From Desulfobacter sp. (GTDB lineage: Bacteria > Desulfobacterota > Desulfobacteria > Desulfobacterales > Desulfobacteraceae), in assembly GCA_030145005.1 (NCBI GenBank), contig JAQYWJ010000002.1, positions 1-31,143 on the forward strand: a stretch of DNA of 31,143 bases, given 5' to 3'. Every line of letters starts with the position of its first letter. The first letter of the stretch is position 1. Shown here in pieces: positions 15,936 through 24,678 of this stretch. The notes beneath the pieces are model-generated. The model did not search any database. It was given only the letters and a program-made list of their open reading frames with translations, and was not told where the DNA came from. The position numbers and the translations under genes are program-made.

Positions 15936-16631
15936 ATGCTGGGAACCATTGTAAACACCCTTGCCATTCTGGTGGGTACAACCATTGGAATGCTGTTTCG
16001 AAACGGTATTCCTGGAAAGTACAATATCACCGTGCTCCAGGCCATCGCCCTGTCCGTCATTCTCATCGGACTGAAAAGTGCCTTGGGTTGCCCGGACATT
16101 CTGGTGATCATTATCAGCCTTGCCGTTGGTGCCATTATCGGTGAGTTTTTAGCCATAGAAGCGCATCTTAAAAACCTTGGGGATTTTCTGGAAAAAAAAT
16201 TTACCGATCCCAACGCCTCAACCCCTTCCATGTCCACGGCCTTTGTTACGGCTTCCCTTTTATTCTGTGTGGGCTCCATGGCCATTGTGGGCTCCCTTGA
16301 AAGCGGGCTCACAGGCAACCATGGTACCCTGTTTGCCAAATCCTTTTTAGACGGTGTAACGTCCATTATCCTGACCGCATCTTTAGGGATCGGGGTGGGG
16401 CTTTCCGCTGGGGCTGTTCTGGTTTACCAGGGCGCCATAACTCTTGCCGCGGGATTTATAAAACCCTATCTGATTCCTTCGGTGGTCAGCCAGATGTCCG
16501 GGGCAGGGGGGCTGCTCATCGCAGCCATTGGATTGAACATGATCCGGGAAAAAAAGATCGCCGTGGGTAACATGCTGCCGGCCATATTTCTGCCGTTGAT
16601 CTATTATTTTGCAACAACCCTGTTCAAGTAA
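15936..16631 (+). CDS. DUF554 family integral membrane protein
   Basis: The 231-residue protein is almost wholly hydrophobic with about seven predicted membrane segments, starting LGTIVNTLAILVGTTIGMLF. It has the family's Gly-rich segments around SLAVGAIIGEFLAIE and GSMAIVGSLESGL. E. coli YqgA and B. subtilis YdfK belong to this family; the function is not established, though a transport-like role has been suggested. It begins 15 bases after purQ with no obvious ribosome-binding site and ends five bases before nth, so it is probably in the same transcript. Confidence 0.88.
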   Translation: MLGTIVNTLAILVGTTIGMLFRNGIPGKYNITVLQAIALSVILIGLKSALGCPDILVIIISLAVGAIIGEFLAIEAHLKNLGDFLEKKFTDPNASTPSMSTAFVTASLLFCVGSMAIVGSLESGLTGNHGTLFAKSFLDGVTSIILTASLGIGVGLSAGAVLVYQGAITLAAGFIKPYLIPSVVSQMSGAGGLLIAAIGLNMIREKKIAVGNMLPAIFLPLIYYFATTLFK

Positions 16632-16635
16632 TGTC

Positions 16636-17301
16636 ATGGTCATTGATATTGCATTTTTTCTTGGGACCTTAAGGCAGGAGGTTGATAGCTACCAGGTGCC
16701 GGTGGTGGATCTGATTGCCGTTCAGAGCCGGTCTGCCTTTAAAGTGCTTGTGGCCACCATCCTGTCCGCAAGAACCAAAGATGAGGTTACGGCGGTTGCC
16801 GCACAGCGGTTGCTGGAACTGGCCCCGGACCCTGAAGCATTGCGGGCGCTTTCCACTTCTCAGATTCAGGAACTGATTTTTCCCGTGGGATTTTACAAAT
16901 CCAAAGCGCAATATTTATCAAAACTGCCCGAAGCCCTGGACGCCTTCCAAGGACAAGTACCCGATGACATTGATGCCCTATTGACGCTTCCGGGGGTAGG
17001 GCGTAAAACCGCCAATCTGGTCAGGGCGGTGGCCTTTGACAAGGATGCCATCTGTGTGGACACCCATGTACACCGGATCATGAATATCTGGGGATATGTG
17101 AAAACAAAAACTCCCCTTGATACGGAAAACGCATTAAGAAAAAAGTTGCCAAAAAAATTCTGGAAAGAGGTGAATCGAATTCTGGTTACCTTTGGCCAGG
17201 GCACCTGCCGCCCGGTCGGACCCCATTGTTACCGTTGTGTGCTTGAAAAATACTGTCCTAAAAAAGGCGTGAAGCCGGCAAAACCGCCTAAAAAAGGATA
17301 A
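16636..17301 (+). CDS. nth: endonuclease III, DNA glycosylase/AP lyase
   Basis: Removes oxidised pyrimidines and nicks abasic sites in base-excision repair. ATG 16636 gives 221 residues. The helix-hairpin-helix LPGVGRKTA carries the catalytic Lys124, and VDTHVHR carries the catalytic Asp142. Cysteines 191, 198, 201 and 207 form the 4Fe-4S pattern C-x6-C-x2-C-x5-C. The frame is open upstream into the DUF554 gene, but residues before 16636 do not look like the family. It is convergent with the proline dehydrogenase, with a 26-base gap lacking a clear terminator. Confidence 0.95.
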   Translation: MVIDIAFFLGTLRQEVDSYQVPVVDLIAVQSRSAFKVLVATILSARTKDEVTAVAAQRLLELAPDPEALRALSTSQIQELIFPVGFYKSKAQYLSKLPEALDAFQGQVPDDIDALLTLPGVGRKTANLVRAVAFDKDAICVDTHVHRIMNIWGYVKTKTPLDTENALRKKLPKKFWKEVNRILVTFGQGTCRPVGPHCYRCVLEKYCPKKGVKPAKPPKKG

Positions 17302-17327
17302 AAACACAATCTGATGGACGACAATAG

Positions 17328-18239
17328 TTAGCCCTTACAAAACAACGCTTTAATAATGTGCTTGACCATGGCCGGGTTTTCTCTGAGCCTGCGGGTGGAA
17401 TAACCAAACCATTGTTCTCCAAACGGTACGTAAACCCGCATCCTGTGGCCATCTTCTAAAAGCTTCCGGCGCTTTTTGGGCGTTACGCCGTAGAGCATCT
17501 GAAATTCATAGTTGTCTTTTGGTACCTGATATTTGTCGATCAGATTAAGTGCCCCCTGGATCAGGGGCGTGTCATGTGTGGCAATGGCTGCATAGACGTC
17601 GTTTTTAAACATGAATTCAAGGTCTTTAAGAAAATGGGCATTAATTTCGTGGTAATTCTTATAGGCAATGGCTGCCGGTTCCACATAGATTCCCTTGACC
17701 AGTCTGAAGTTCAGAGCTGCATCGTCTCGGCGCAAATCCAGCATGGATTCCAGGTCTCCTAAGGTGCGTTTCAGGTAGGCCTGGATCGCCAGACCGATGT
17801 TTTGGGGAAATTCCTGTTTGAGCCGTCGGAAAATATCAATGGAATCATCCACACAGGGCGAGTTTTCCATGTCAATGCGGACAAAATTGCCATGGGATGC
17901 CGCCTCGGCAGTAAGTTCCCGCATGTATTCAAAACAGGTCTTTTTATCGATTAAAAGACCGAACATGGTAGGTTTCACGGAGTAGTTGGCGTTAATTCCT
18001 GCCGCTTCAATGGTGCGGATAAGGGCAAGATAGGCATCCCGGTTTTTTGCTGCCTGGGACATGGTCTTGATAAATTCACCAAGAATGTCAAGGGTCACCA
18101 TAACCTTTTCCCGGTTCAGGGTTTTTGAAACGTTAATGGCGTCCTGGGTGGTTTTGCCTGCGATATAGCTTTTGGAAAACTGCCAGATTAATTTTGGCGG
18201 GAAATAGGGCAGGGTCCGGCTGATTATTTTATGTAACAT
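17328..18239 (-). CDS. proline dehydrogenase, stand-alone
   Basis: FAD-dependent oxidation of proline to pyrroline-5-carboxylate, usually at the membrane with electrons going to quinone. The 303-residue protein matches monofunctional ProDH of the PutA/PRODH fold. It has RLVKGIYVEPAA, AIATHDTP, YEFQMLYGV and the C-terminal RMRVYVPFGEQWFGYSTRRL with the substrate-binding arginines. The start ATG has GGAG upstream. The P5C dehydrogenase that normally partners it is not in this window. It is the only minus-strand gene between nth and the RNase J group. I assign the family firmly; the in vivo substrate rests on homology. Confidence 0.9.
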   Translation of the reverse strand: MLHKIISRTLPYFPPKLIWQFSKSYIAGKTTQDAINVSKTLNREKVMVTLDILGEFIKTMSQAAKNRDAYLALIRTIEAAGINANYSVKPTMFGLLIDKKTCFEYMRELTAEAASHGNFVRIDMENSPCVDDSIDIFRRLKQEFPQNIGLAIQAYLKRTLGDLESMLDLRRDDAALNFRLVKGIYVEPAAIAYKNYHEINAHFLKDLEFMFKNDVYAAIATHDTPLIQGALNLIDKYQVPKDNYEFQMLYGVTPKKRRKLLEDGHRMRVYVPFGEQWFGYSTRRLRENPAMVKHIIKALFCKG

Positions 18240-18408
18240 CTTGTTCTCCAGTTATCTTTATTTTGTTTTTAATCTATTCATGGCTTGCTTTTCAACCATT
18301 TTATACTTAGGGAAAAAGGAACAGATCCCCTTTATAAAATTCTCATACAACCTTGGGGTTTAAGTTCAGGTTGCATAGTTCAAGGTTTCTGTGTTAATTT
18401 ACTTGACC

Positions 18409-18741
18409 ATGAAACAGTATGTTATAGACGGCTTTACGCTTAAGGATTACACAGCTTTAAAACAGTATTTTGACACGTATCTTGAGGCTGCCACCGTGGG
18501 CGGGATCTACTGGCTTGAGCTGGATCCCGGTATTTTGACAGAAACCCAGGCCGCCCATAAGGCTTGCGGTCCCCATGTGTTTGCCCTGATGCTGGAAGAA
18601 ACCGCCTTGTCCTGTGAGCTGTTGGTAAGAATTAAAACCAATATCAGGTGTGATTGTATGGGTTATGCCAGGGTTGAGCAGTGCAATTGGCTGATTGACT
18701 GGACAGACGCCGTTCTTGAAAAGCTGTCCATTTGTATTTGA
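18409..18741 (+). CDS. small conserved-looking protein of unknown function
   Basis: From ATG 18409 it has 110 residues, starting MKQYVIDGFTLKDY. There is no signal peptide or membrane segment. It has Cys residues at several places, including CDCMGYARVEQCNW near the C-terminus, and mixed alpha-beta composition. In-frame GTG (18391) and TTG (18403) would extend it slightly. It ends 21 bases before RNase J on the same strand, so co-transcription is likely. I do not recognise the family. Codon use looks like its neighbours, and it lacks a longer competing frame, so it is probably a real gene. Confidence 0.7.
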   Translation: MKQYVIDGFTLKDYTALKQYFDTYLEAATVGGIYWLELDPGILTETQAAHKACGPHVFALMLEETALSCELLVRIKTNIRCDCMGYARVEQCNWLIDWTDAVLEKLSICI

Positions 18742-18762
18742 TATCGGGTCGGAATAATATAA

Positions 18763-20415
18763 ATGCTTAAACTAATACCCCTTGGAGGTCTTGGAGAAAT
18801 AGGCCTGAACATGATGGTGGTGGAGTATGACGATGTCATTTTCATCATTGACGCAGGCATCATGTTTCCTGAAGACCATATGCTGGGCGTTGATATTGTT
18901 ATCCCGGCCATGGATTACCTTCGGGAGAATATGGAAAAAATCGAAGGTATTATCCTGACCCACGCCCATGAAGACCACATTGGTGCCTTACCCTACCTTT
19001 TGCGCGAAATCCCTCTGCCCGTATACGGCACGGCCTTTACCCTGGAGATTGTGCGCAACAAGCTCATTGAGTTTGATCTCAATACCCGTGTGGATCTCAA
19101 CCTGGTCAACCCGGGAGAGGTGCTGACCATTGAACCCTTTGACATAGAGTTTATCCGGGTCAGCCACTCCACCATTGACGGTGTGGGTATGGCCATTACA
19201 ACCCCCGAAGGTGTTGTGGTTCATACCGGAGATTTCCGCATCAGCCACTCCGCCGACATTATGAAAAATACCGATATCTCAAGTTTTGCCCGGTTTGGCG
19301 AAAAGGGCGTTATGGCGCTGCTTTCCGATTCCACCAATGTGGAAGTAGAGGGCTATGCCATGTCTGAACAGGAGGTTGCAAAAAATTTGGGAAAACTGGT
19401 TGAAGCCTCTCCCGGACGGGTGATTGTTGCGCTTTTCGCCTCCAATGTATTCCGTATCCAGCAGGTGATTGATATTGCCAGACACAACAACCGCCAGGTC
19501 ATATTCAATGGGCGCAGCATGGAACAAATTACGGATGTGGCCATGCGTTCAGGCTATCTTGACTGCCCCCCGGGCCTGGTTGTAGATATCAAACAGATTC
19601 ATAAGCTTGAAGACCATGAAGTGGTGATCATCACCACAGGTAGCCAAGGCGAGCCCATGTCTGCTCTGGCCCGCATGGCCTCGGGCGTTCACAAGCACAT
19701 TAATGTCCGCAAAGGGGATACCGTGCTTTTATCGAGCAAGCATATCCCGGGTAATGAAAAAGCCATTGCCGGCATTATTAACAAGCTTTACCGAAGGGGC
19801 GCCGAAGTCGTCTATTCCAAGATCGCCCAGATTCATGCTTCGGGTCATGCCCATCAGGAAGAGCTTAAAATGATGATCAACCTGACAAAACCTAAGTATT
19901 TTATCCCCATCCATGGTGAATACCGGCATCTTGTGGTACATGCAAGGCTTGCTGAAAAACTGGGTATACCCCGCAGTAACGTGATTGTGGCTGAAAATGG
20001 CCAGGTCATTGCCTTTGACAGGGAAAAAGGGGGCAGGATTGAAGAACGGGTGCAAACCGGCCGGATTCTTGTGGACGGAAAAGGCATCGGCGATGTGGGC
20101 CGTGCGGTGCTTAAAGAGCGCCGGGAACTATCCGAAGGCGGCCTTGTGGTGGTGACCATGATCATTGATGAAGAGACAGGGGTGGTGCTTTACGGACCGG
20201 AACTAATTTCCAAAGGATTTGTATTTGATTCCGCCACAGGCTACCTTGTAGACGATGCCCAGTGCGTGATCCTGGAGATAGTTGAAGAGATTGAAGCCGG
20301 GATTGATTCCCGGGTGGAACTGATTCGAAAAAAACTGCAGCGGGCGCTTAAACAGTATTTTGCCTTTGCCATAAACCGCAGGCCTTTGATTGTACCCATT
20401 ATTATTGAAGTATGA
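18763..20415 (+). CDS. rnj: ribonuclease J
   Basis: Metallo-beta-lactamase/beta-CASP nuclease with endo- and 5'-3' exonuclease activity in RNA processing and decay. The 550-residue protein has the metal motif THAHEDHIGALPY (His67, His69, Asp71, His72), HTGDFRISH, SDSTNVEVEGYAMSE, ITTGSQGEPMSALARM and HASGHAHQEELKMM, then IPIHGEYRH; this is the full bacterial RNase J pattern. Only one copy is seen here. It overlaps ftsK by four bases (ATGA), so the two are translated together. Confidence 0.96.
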   Translation: MLKLIPLGGLGEIGLNMMVVEYDDVIFIIDAGIMFPEDHMLGVDIVIPAMDYLRENMEKIEGIILTHAHEDHIGALPYLLREIPLPVYGTAFTLEIVRNKLIEFDLNTRVDLNLVNPGEVLTIEPFDIEFIRVSHSTIDGVGMAITTPEGVVVHTGDFRISHSADIMKNTDISSFARFGEKGVMALLSDSTNVEVEGYAMSEQEVAKNLGKLVEASPGRVIVALFASNVFRIQQVIDIARHNNRQVIFNGRSMEQITDVAMRSGYLDCPPGLVVDIKQIHKLEDHEVVIITTGSQGEPMSALARMASGVHKHINVRKGDTVLLSSKHIPGNEKAIAGIINKLYRRGAEVVYSKIAQIHASGHAHQEELKMMINLTKPKYFIPIHGEYRHLVVHARLAEKLGIPRSNVIVAENGQVIAFDREKGGRIEERVQTGRILVDGKGIGDVGRAVLKERRELSEGGLVVVTMIIDEETGVVLYGPELISKGFVFDSATGYLVDDAQCVILEIVEEIEAGIDSRVELIRKKLQRALKQYFAFAINRRPLIVPIIIEV

Positions 20416-22805
20416 AAAAAGAACTGTTCGGCATCTTTTTAATATTTCTGATTATTCTGACATCGGTAAGCCTTTTTTCATACCATGCTGCCGATCCGTG
20501 TGTGGGCAATCATTTTTTGACTTTTCCTGACCAGGTTTACAATCAGTTTGGCCTGATCGGTGCACATGTTGCCGGGCTGTTTATCTTTTTGTTTGGCATC
20601 GGCGCCCTGTGGGTACCTTTGCTCCTTTGTCTTTTTGGTCTTTGGCTTATCAGAAAGGAATCCCGGAGAGTCATTTGGCTGACCTTGGCAGGGGGGCTGA
20701 TTCTGATGATGACCACGGGTAGTGTTTTTTTCCTGTTTAATGAAACCTATGCGTTTTCCGATACCACGATTTCTGCCGGCGGAAAAGTGGGTGGCTGGTT
20801 TGCAGGGGGGTTGATTAAATATGCCAATATCACCGGTTGTGCCATATTATTATGTTTTTTTGTGCTGCTGGGCGTTATGCTGATTACCGGCATTTCCTTA
20901 AAAAAGGTGCTTAACGTTGTCTGGGGTTGGCTGGTCCGGTTTTCCCGGACAACTACACAGGACATGGCCGAAGGTGCCGGATATTTAAAACAGATCCTGG
21001 AAAACAAAAGGCAGGAGAGAAAAGAAGCCGGGCTTGCCCGGGCTGAAAAACCAAAATCCTTAATCGTCCTTCCAAGATTCAGTGAAAAAAACGATGGGGA
21101 TGATGTTGAGCCTGATATGGATGCCACCGATTTTTCTCCTGTGCCGGAAACAAACGAGGATGTAATCCAAAAAAATTTTGATGCCCCCATACCCAGCCCT
21201 CGGAATGTCTCTTCGCCTAAAAAAAAATCCGAGCCCGAAAAATCCTTTGGCCCCACCATTGTGGCGGTGGAAACCGATGACAAAGAGTATGTGGCGGATC
21301 CTTACATAGAAGATATCCGGGAAAAGCCTGATTTTGTTCTGCCTGGTTTGTCTTTTCTGGATGAGAAACAAAAAATCCGCAGGCAGATCGACACGGATGA
21401 ACTCCAGAACAAGGCAAGTATCTTGAAAAAAAAGCTGGAGGATTTCAATGTAAAGGGTGAGGTGGTGGAAATTCTTCCCGGGCCTGTTATCACTACCTTT
21501 GAGTATCGTCCGGCACCCGGCATCAAATTGTCAAAGATCGTAGGGCTCTCCGATGACCTTGCCCTTGCCCTTGCCGCTATCTCCATCCGCATTGTGGCTC
21601 CTATTCCGGGCCGGGATGTGGTGGGCATTGAGATTCCCAATGATGAGAGAGAACTTGTAAATTTACGGGAAATGATTGCATCCAGGGAGTTTGTCCAGTC
21701 CAAATCTTTACTGACCCTTGGTCTTGGAAAAGATCTTCTTGGTCAGCCCGTGGCCACTAAGATGGATAAAATGCCCCATCTGCTCATTGCCGGTGCCACA
21801 GGTACGGGTAAAAGTGTGGGCTTAAATTCCATGATCATCAGTTTGCTGTATAAGGCCTCCCCCGATGAGGTCAAACTGATCATGATTGACCCCAAACGTA
21901 TTGAACTCTCCGTGTATAATGATATTCCCCATCTGATTACCCCTGTGGTCACGGATATGAAAAAAGCCACCAATGCACTTTTCTGGGCTGTCCGGGAAAT
22001 GGAGCGCCGGTACGAGTTGCTGGAATTGTCAGGCTTAAGAAATATGGGACAGTTCAATGAGATGGTCAGCGAACGGCTCCAGGATATTGCCCCGGACACC
22101 TCACCCGAGGATATTGTGCTTCCCGGCGGACTGCCCTTGGAACGGCTGCCCTTTATTGTGGTGATCGTGGACGAACTCGGGGATCTGATGATGGTGGCCT
22201 CCAAGGATGTGGAATATGCTTTGACACGCTTGGCCCAGATGGCCCGGGCTGCGGGTATTCATCTGATTCTCGCCACCCAGCGTCCGTCCGCTGACGTGCT
22301 CACCGGCACAATCAAGGCTAATTTCCCCACCCGTTTATCTTTTCAGACCTCTTCAAAAATTGACGGCAGGATCATCATTGACCAGGGAGGACCTGAAAGC
22401 CTGCTTGGCAACGGAGACATGCTGTTCTGCCCACCTGGCACAGGAAAGCTCATGCGTATCCAGGGTGCCTTTATTTCCGAAAAAGAGATTGGCCGGATTA
22501 CCTCGTTTCTTAAAGATCAGCGCCGGCCGGATTACAACGAAGAGGTGATTCAGGGCGACGACGACGGCCAGGAAAAAGTGTTTGACGAATCCGACTATGA
22601 TGAAAAATACGATGAGGCTGTGGCCCTGGTTACTAACGATCGCCAGGCCTCCATTTCTTATGTCCAGCGTCGGTTGCGAGTCGGTTACAACCGTGCTGCC
22701 CGGCTCATTGAGATGATGGAACATGAGGGAATTGTCGGACCCCAGGTCGGTTCCAAACCCCGGGACATACTGGTGAAAAGTTATGACGAGGAAAAGACCA
22801 TATGA
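20412..22805 (+). CDS. ftsK: DNA translocase FtsK
   Basis: Septum-located ATP-driven DNA pump that clears the chromosome terminus and activates XerCD. The N-terminus has four membrane helices within about residues 5-165. A charged, low-complexity linker follows (about 180-310). The motor has Walker A GATGTGKS at about 461-468 and Walker B VDELGDLMM near 586. The C-terminal gamma winged-helix domain (about 735-797, with SYVQRRLRVGYNRAARLIEM) reads the orienting sequences. At 797 residues it has the short linker form, against 1329 in E. coli. It is coupled by ATGA overlaps to RNase J and the methyltransferase. Confidence 0.97.
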   Translation: MKKELFGIFLIFLIILTSVSLFSYHAADPCVGNHFLTFPDQVYNQFGLIGAHVAGLFIFLFGIGALWVPLLLCLFGLWLIRKESRRVIWLTLAGGLILMMTTGSVFFLFNETYAFSDTTISAGGKVGGWFAGGLIKYANITGCAILLCFFVLLGVMLITGISLKKVLNVVWGWLVRFSRTTTQDMAEGAGYLKQILENKRQERKEAGLARAEKPKSLIVLPRFSEKNDGDDVEPDMDATDFSPVPETNEDVIQKNFDAPIPSPRNVSSPKKKSEPEKSFGPTIVAVETDDKEYVADPYIEDIREKPDFVLPGLSFLDEKQKIRRQIDTDELQNKASILKKKLEDFNVKGEVVEILPGPVITTFEYRPAPGIKLSKIVGLSDDLALALAAISIRIVAPIPGRDVVGIEIPNDERELVNLREMIASREFVQSKSLLTLGLGKDLLGQPVATKMDKMPHLLIAGATGTGKSVGLNSMIISLLYKASPDEVKLIMIDPKRIELSVYNDIPHLITPVVTDMKKATNALFWAVREMERRYELLELSGLRNMGQFNEMVSERLQDIAPDTSPEDIVLPGGLPLERLPFIVVIVDELGDLMMVASKDVEYALTRLAQMARAAGIHLILATQRPSADVLTGTIKANFPTRLSFQTSSKIDGRIIIDQGGPESLLGNGDMLFCPPGTGKLMRIQGAFISEKEIGRITSFLKDQRRPDYNEEVIQGDDDGQEKVFDESDYDEKYDEAVALVTNDRQASISYVQRRLRVGYNRAARLIEMMEHEGIVGPQVGSKPRDILVKSYDEEKTI

Positions 22806-23443
22806 CCGCATCGCTTGATTTTGAATTTTTAAATACCATCAAGGGGTTTATGGATGACGATGAGGCCCTTCGTTTATATGATCTTTCGCTGGCTGCCTCC
22901 AAGACCGGCCCGGTGCTTGAAATCGGATCCTATTGCGGGCGGTCTGCCGCCATTATCGGGTCTGCCTGTAAGCAGAACAGCGGCATTTTATTTTCCATAG
23001 ACCATCATACAGGCTCCGAAGAACAGCAGCCGGGAGAACAATATTTTGACCCGGACCTCTACGATGAGGAAACGTTAAGCGTCAATACCTTTCCGTTGTT
23101 TCGTCAGACGCTTTCCCTGGCAGGCTTAGAAGACACTGTGGTGCCCATTGTCTGTACCTCAAAAACAGCAGGCCGCATGTGGAAGACACCACTTTCCATG
23201 GTGTTCATCGACGGTGGGCACTCCTTTGAAGCGGCACATACGGATTTTCTGACCTGGGCGCCCCATATTATTCCGGGCGGATTTCTGGTCATCCATGATA
23301 TATTTTTCAATCCCCGGGAAGGTGGCCGGCCCCCGCGCCAGGTGTATGAAGAAGCCCTGGCAACCGGGTATTATGATACGCTTGAGATGACCAAAACCTT
23401 AGGCGTATTGCAGGTGAAAGATTTAAAGAGTCCCTATCCCTAA
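22802..23443 (+). CDS. class I SAM-dependent methyltransferase (Methyltransf_24-like)
   Basis: The 213-residue protein has SAM motif I VLEIGSYCGRSAAII (about 37-51), the acidic post-motif SIDHHTG, and VFIDGGHSFEAAHTDFLTWA followed by PGGFLVIHDI. This layout is typical of the Methyltransf_24 group, which includes catechol-type and sugar methyltransferases. The substrate cannot be told from sequence. The start overlaps the ftsK stop (ATGA). Its TAA stop overlaps the TAG stop of the convergent gene by three bases, with no terminator between. Confidence 0.87.
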   Translation: MTASLDFEFLNTIKGFMDDDEALRLYDLSLAASKTGPVLEIGSYCGRSAAIIGSACKQNSGILFSIDHHTGSEEQQPGEQYFDPDLYDEETLSVNTFPLFRQTLSLAGLEDTVVPIVCTSKTAGRMWKTPLSMVFIDGGHSFEAAHTDFLTWAPHIIPGGFLVIHDIFFNPREGGRPPRQVYEEALATGYYDTLEMTKTLGVLQVKDLKSPYP

Positions 23444-24513
23444 GGCGAATCTGATGCCTCTACCACTTTTTTGCGCTTTTTCATTTTTTCTAACGTGGTT
23501 TTAAATTTTTCACACGGGTCTTCATAGGATACCCGCTGGGTGAACCACAGGTAATCGGCAGGGGGAACCGGATCAAAGCCTTCAAGGGACAGAGGGGTTA
23601 AATACTGCGATAGGTCCGCCGGTTCTCTTTCTATCTCCGTTATGGCTAAATTTGTCTGGGTAGCGGTCGGTTTCAGGTGATGTACCCGGTCTAAGACACC
23701 TAAACCATAATCGGTATGGCCTGCCCCTACTATGATGACAACAGGGCCTGCTTTTCGTCCTGCCCCGTCGCGGTCTTTCATTTGCACGGCATTGAACAGT
23801 TCAACCACGGACAAGGCCATCCGGTCATTGCGCGCCACCCAGGTATCATATAACCGCTCTGTCATCCGGCCATGATCCATGCCGCAATGAACCGATACAA
23901 AAATTGACTTCATGTACGATTCATACGCTGTATTTGAAAGTCCTGTGGAAAATAACTGCTCCAATTCAATGGGGGACAGACCGTCAAGTCCTTTGCGGGT
24001 AATCCGGCGCTTTTGGGTAGCGGACAGATCAAGGCCTGCGGCAGGAAAGTCGTTATCTGCCGCAAGCCTTATCAGATCCCAGTAATAGCCCCACATGGTG
24101 TCGGATTGGTTTTTCCATCCCAATTTTTCCCGAATCCGTTGTTCAACGGCTTTTTCCATTTTGGGTGAATGCGTTTTTTTGCCGGCATCCACCAGGTTGA
24201 GCAGCAAAGGGGTGTCCTGGTATGAAAAAAATTCAAATCCAAGGATTGGCGCGTGCCCATGGTCAATGAGGGCCTGGATAACCCGGTGCTGGATGGCATG
24301 GTGCATGGGATTGTCATGCTTTTCGGACAGATAGATTATATCGCTGCGGATAAGCGTGTCCATAAGGCCGGCAAAGCGGACAGGTTCCCCGGTATCCCCT
24401 TTGACCACGGTTCCGATTAACGGATCATCGCGCATGACAATTTTGGCCGTTGTGGCACAACCGCAGAACAGACAAAGCACGACTCCAAGCACAGGATAGA
24501 TCAGACGTTGCAT
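23440..24513 (-). CDS. ChaN-family putative lipoprotein (haem/iron-associated)
   Basis: From ATG 24513, preceded by AAGGA at good spacing, it has 357 residues. It starts with a short basic stretch and hydrophobic core (MQRLIYPVLGVVLCLFCGC), so a lipoprotein signal with Cys19 as lipid site is likely, though FCGC is a poor lipobox. ChaN-like landmarks follow: LSEKHDNPMHHAIQHRV, GFEFFSYQDTP, AAGLDLSATQ and VVIIVGAGHTDYGLGVLD. In Campylobacter ChaN, this fold binds haem pairs; haem binding here is inference. The frame is open further upstream to 24648, but that stretch is a simple repeat reading as a leucine run and lacks a ribosome-binding site. The last 30 residues are Lys-rich. Confidence 0.85.
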   Translation of the reverse strand: MQRLIYPVLGVVLCLFCGCATTAKIVMRDDPLIGTVVKGDTGEPVRFAGLMDTLIRSDIIYLSEKHDNPMHHAIQHRVIQALIDHGHAPILGFEFFSYQDTPLLLNLVDAGKKTHSPKMEKAVEQRIREKLGWKNQSDTMWGYYWDLIRLAADNDFPAAGLDLSATQKRRITRKGLDGLSPIELEQLFSTGLSNTAYESYMKSIFVSVHCGMDHGRMTERLYDTWVARNDRMALSVVELFNAVQMKDRDGAGRKAGPVVIIVGAGHTDYGLGVLDRVHHLKPTATQTNLAITEIEREPADLSQYLTPLSLEGFDPVPPADYLWFTQRVSYEDPCEKFKTTLEKMKKRKKVVEASDSP

Positions 24514-24591
24514 GATTTTCCTTTGAAACATTTTCCAAAACCGCACGAATCCATTTTTATAGTCTGTAGCAAATGCATTGATGCTGTTTTT

Positions 24592-24656
24592 CTTGCTCGT
24601 GCTCGAATTCATAGTCTGGAGCAAGAGCAGGAGCAAGATTAAGAGCACGACTAAGT
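24592..24656. repeat. degenerate GAGCAAG simple-sequence repeat with an imperfect inverted repeat
   Basis: GAGCAAGAGCAGGAGCAAG (24619-24637) is a degenerate hexamer run, continued by AAGAGCACGA (24641-24650). CTTGCTCGTGCTC (24592-24604) is its inverted partner, pairing with 24625-24637 at 12 of 13 positions around a 20-base loop. It fills the gap between the AIM24 gene and the lipoprotein gene. Confidence 0.65.
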
Positions 24657-24678
24657 ATCAATTAATTTGCGATGAATC

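Noticed and set aside
24592..24656. GAGCAAG tract considered as a CRISPR or coding leucine repeat
   Set aside because: No spacer structure; as coding sequence it would put a leucine run before a well-supported start with its own ribosome-binding site.
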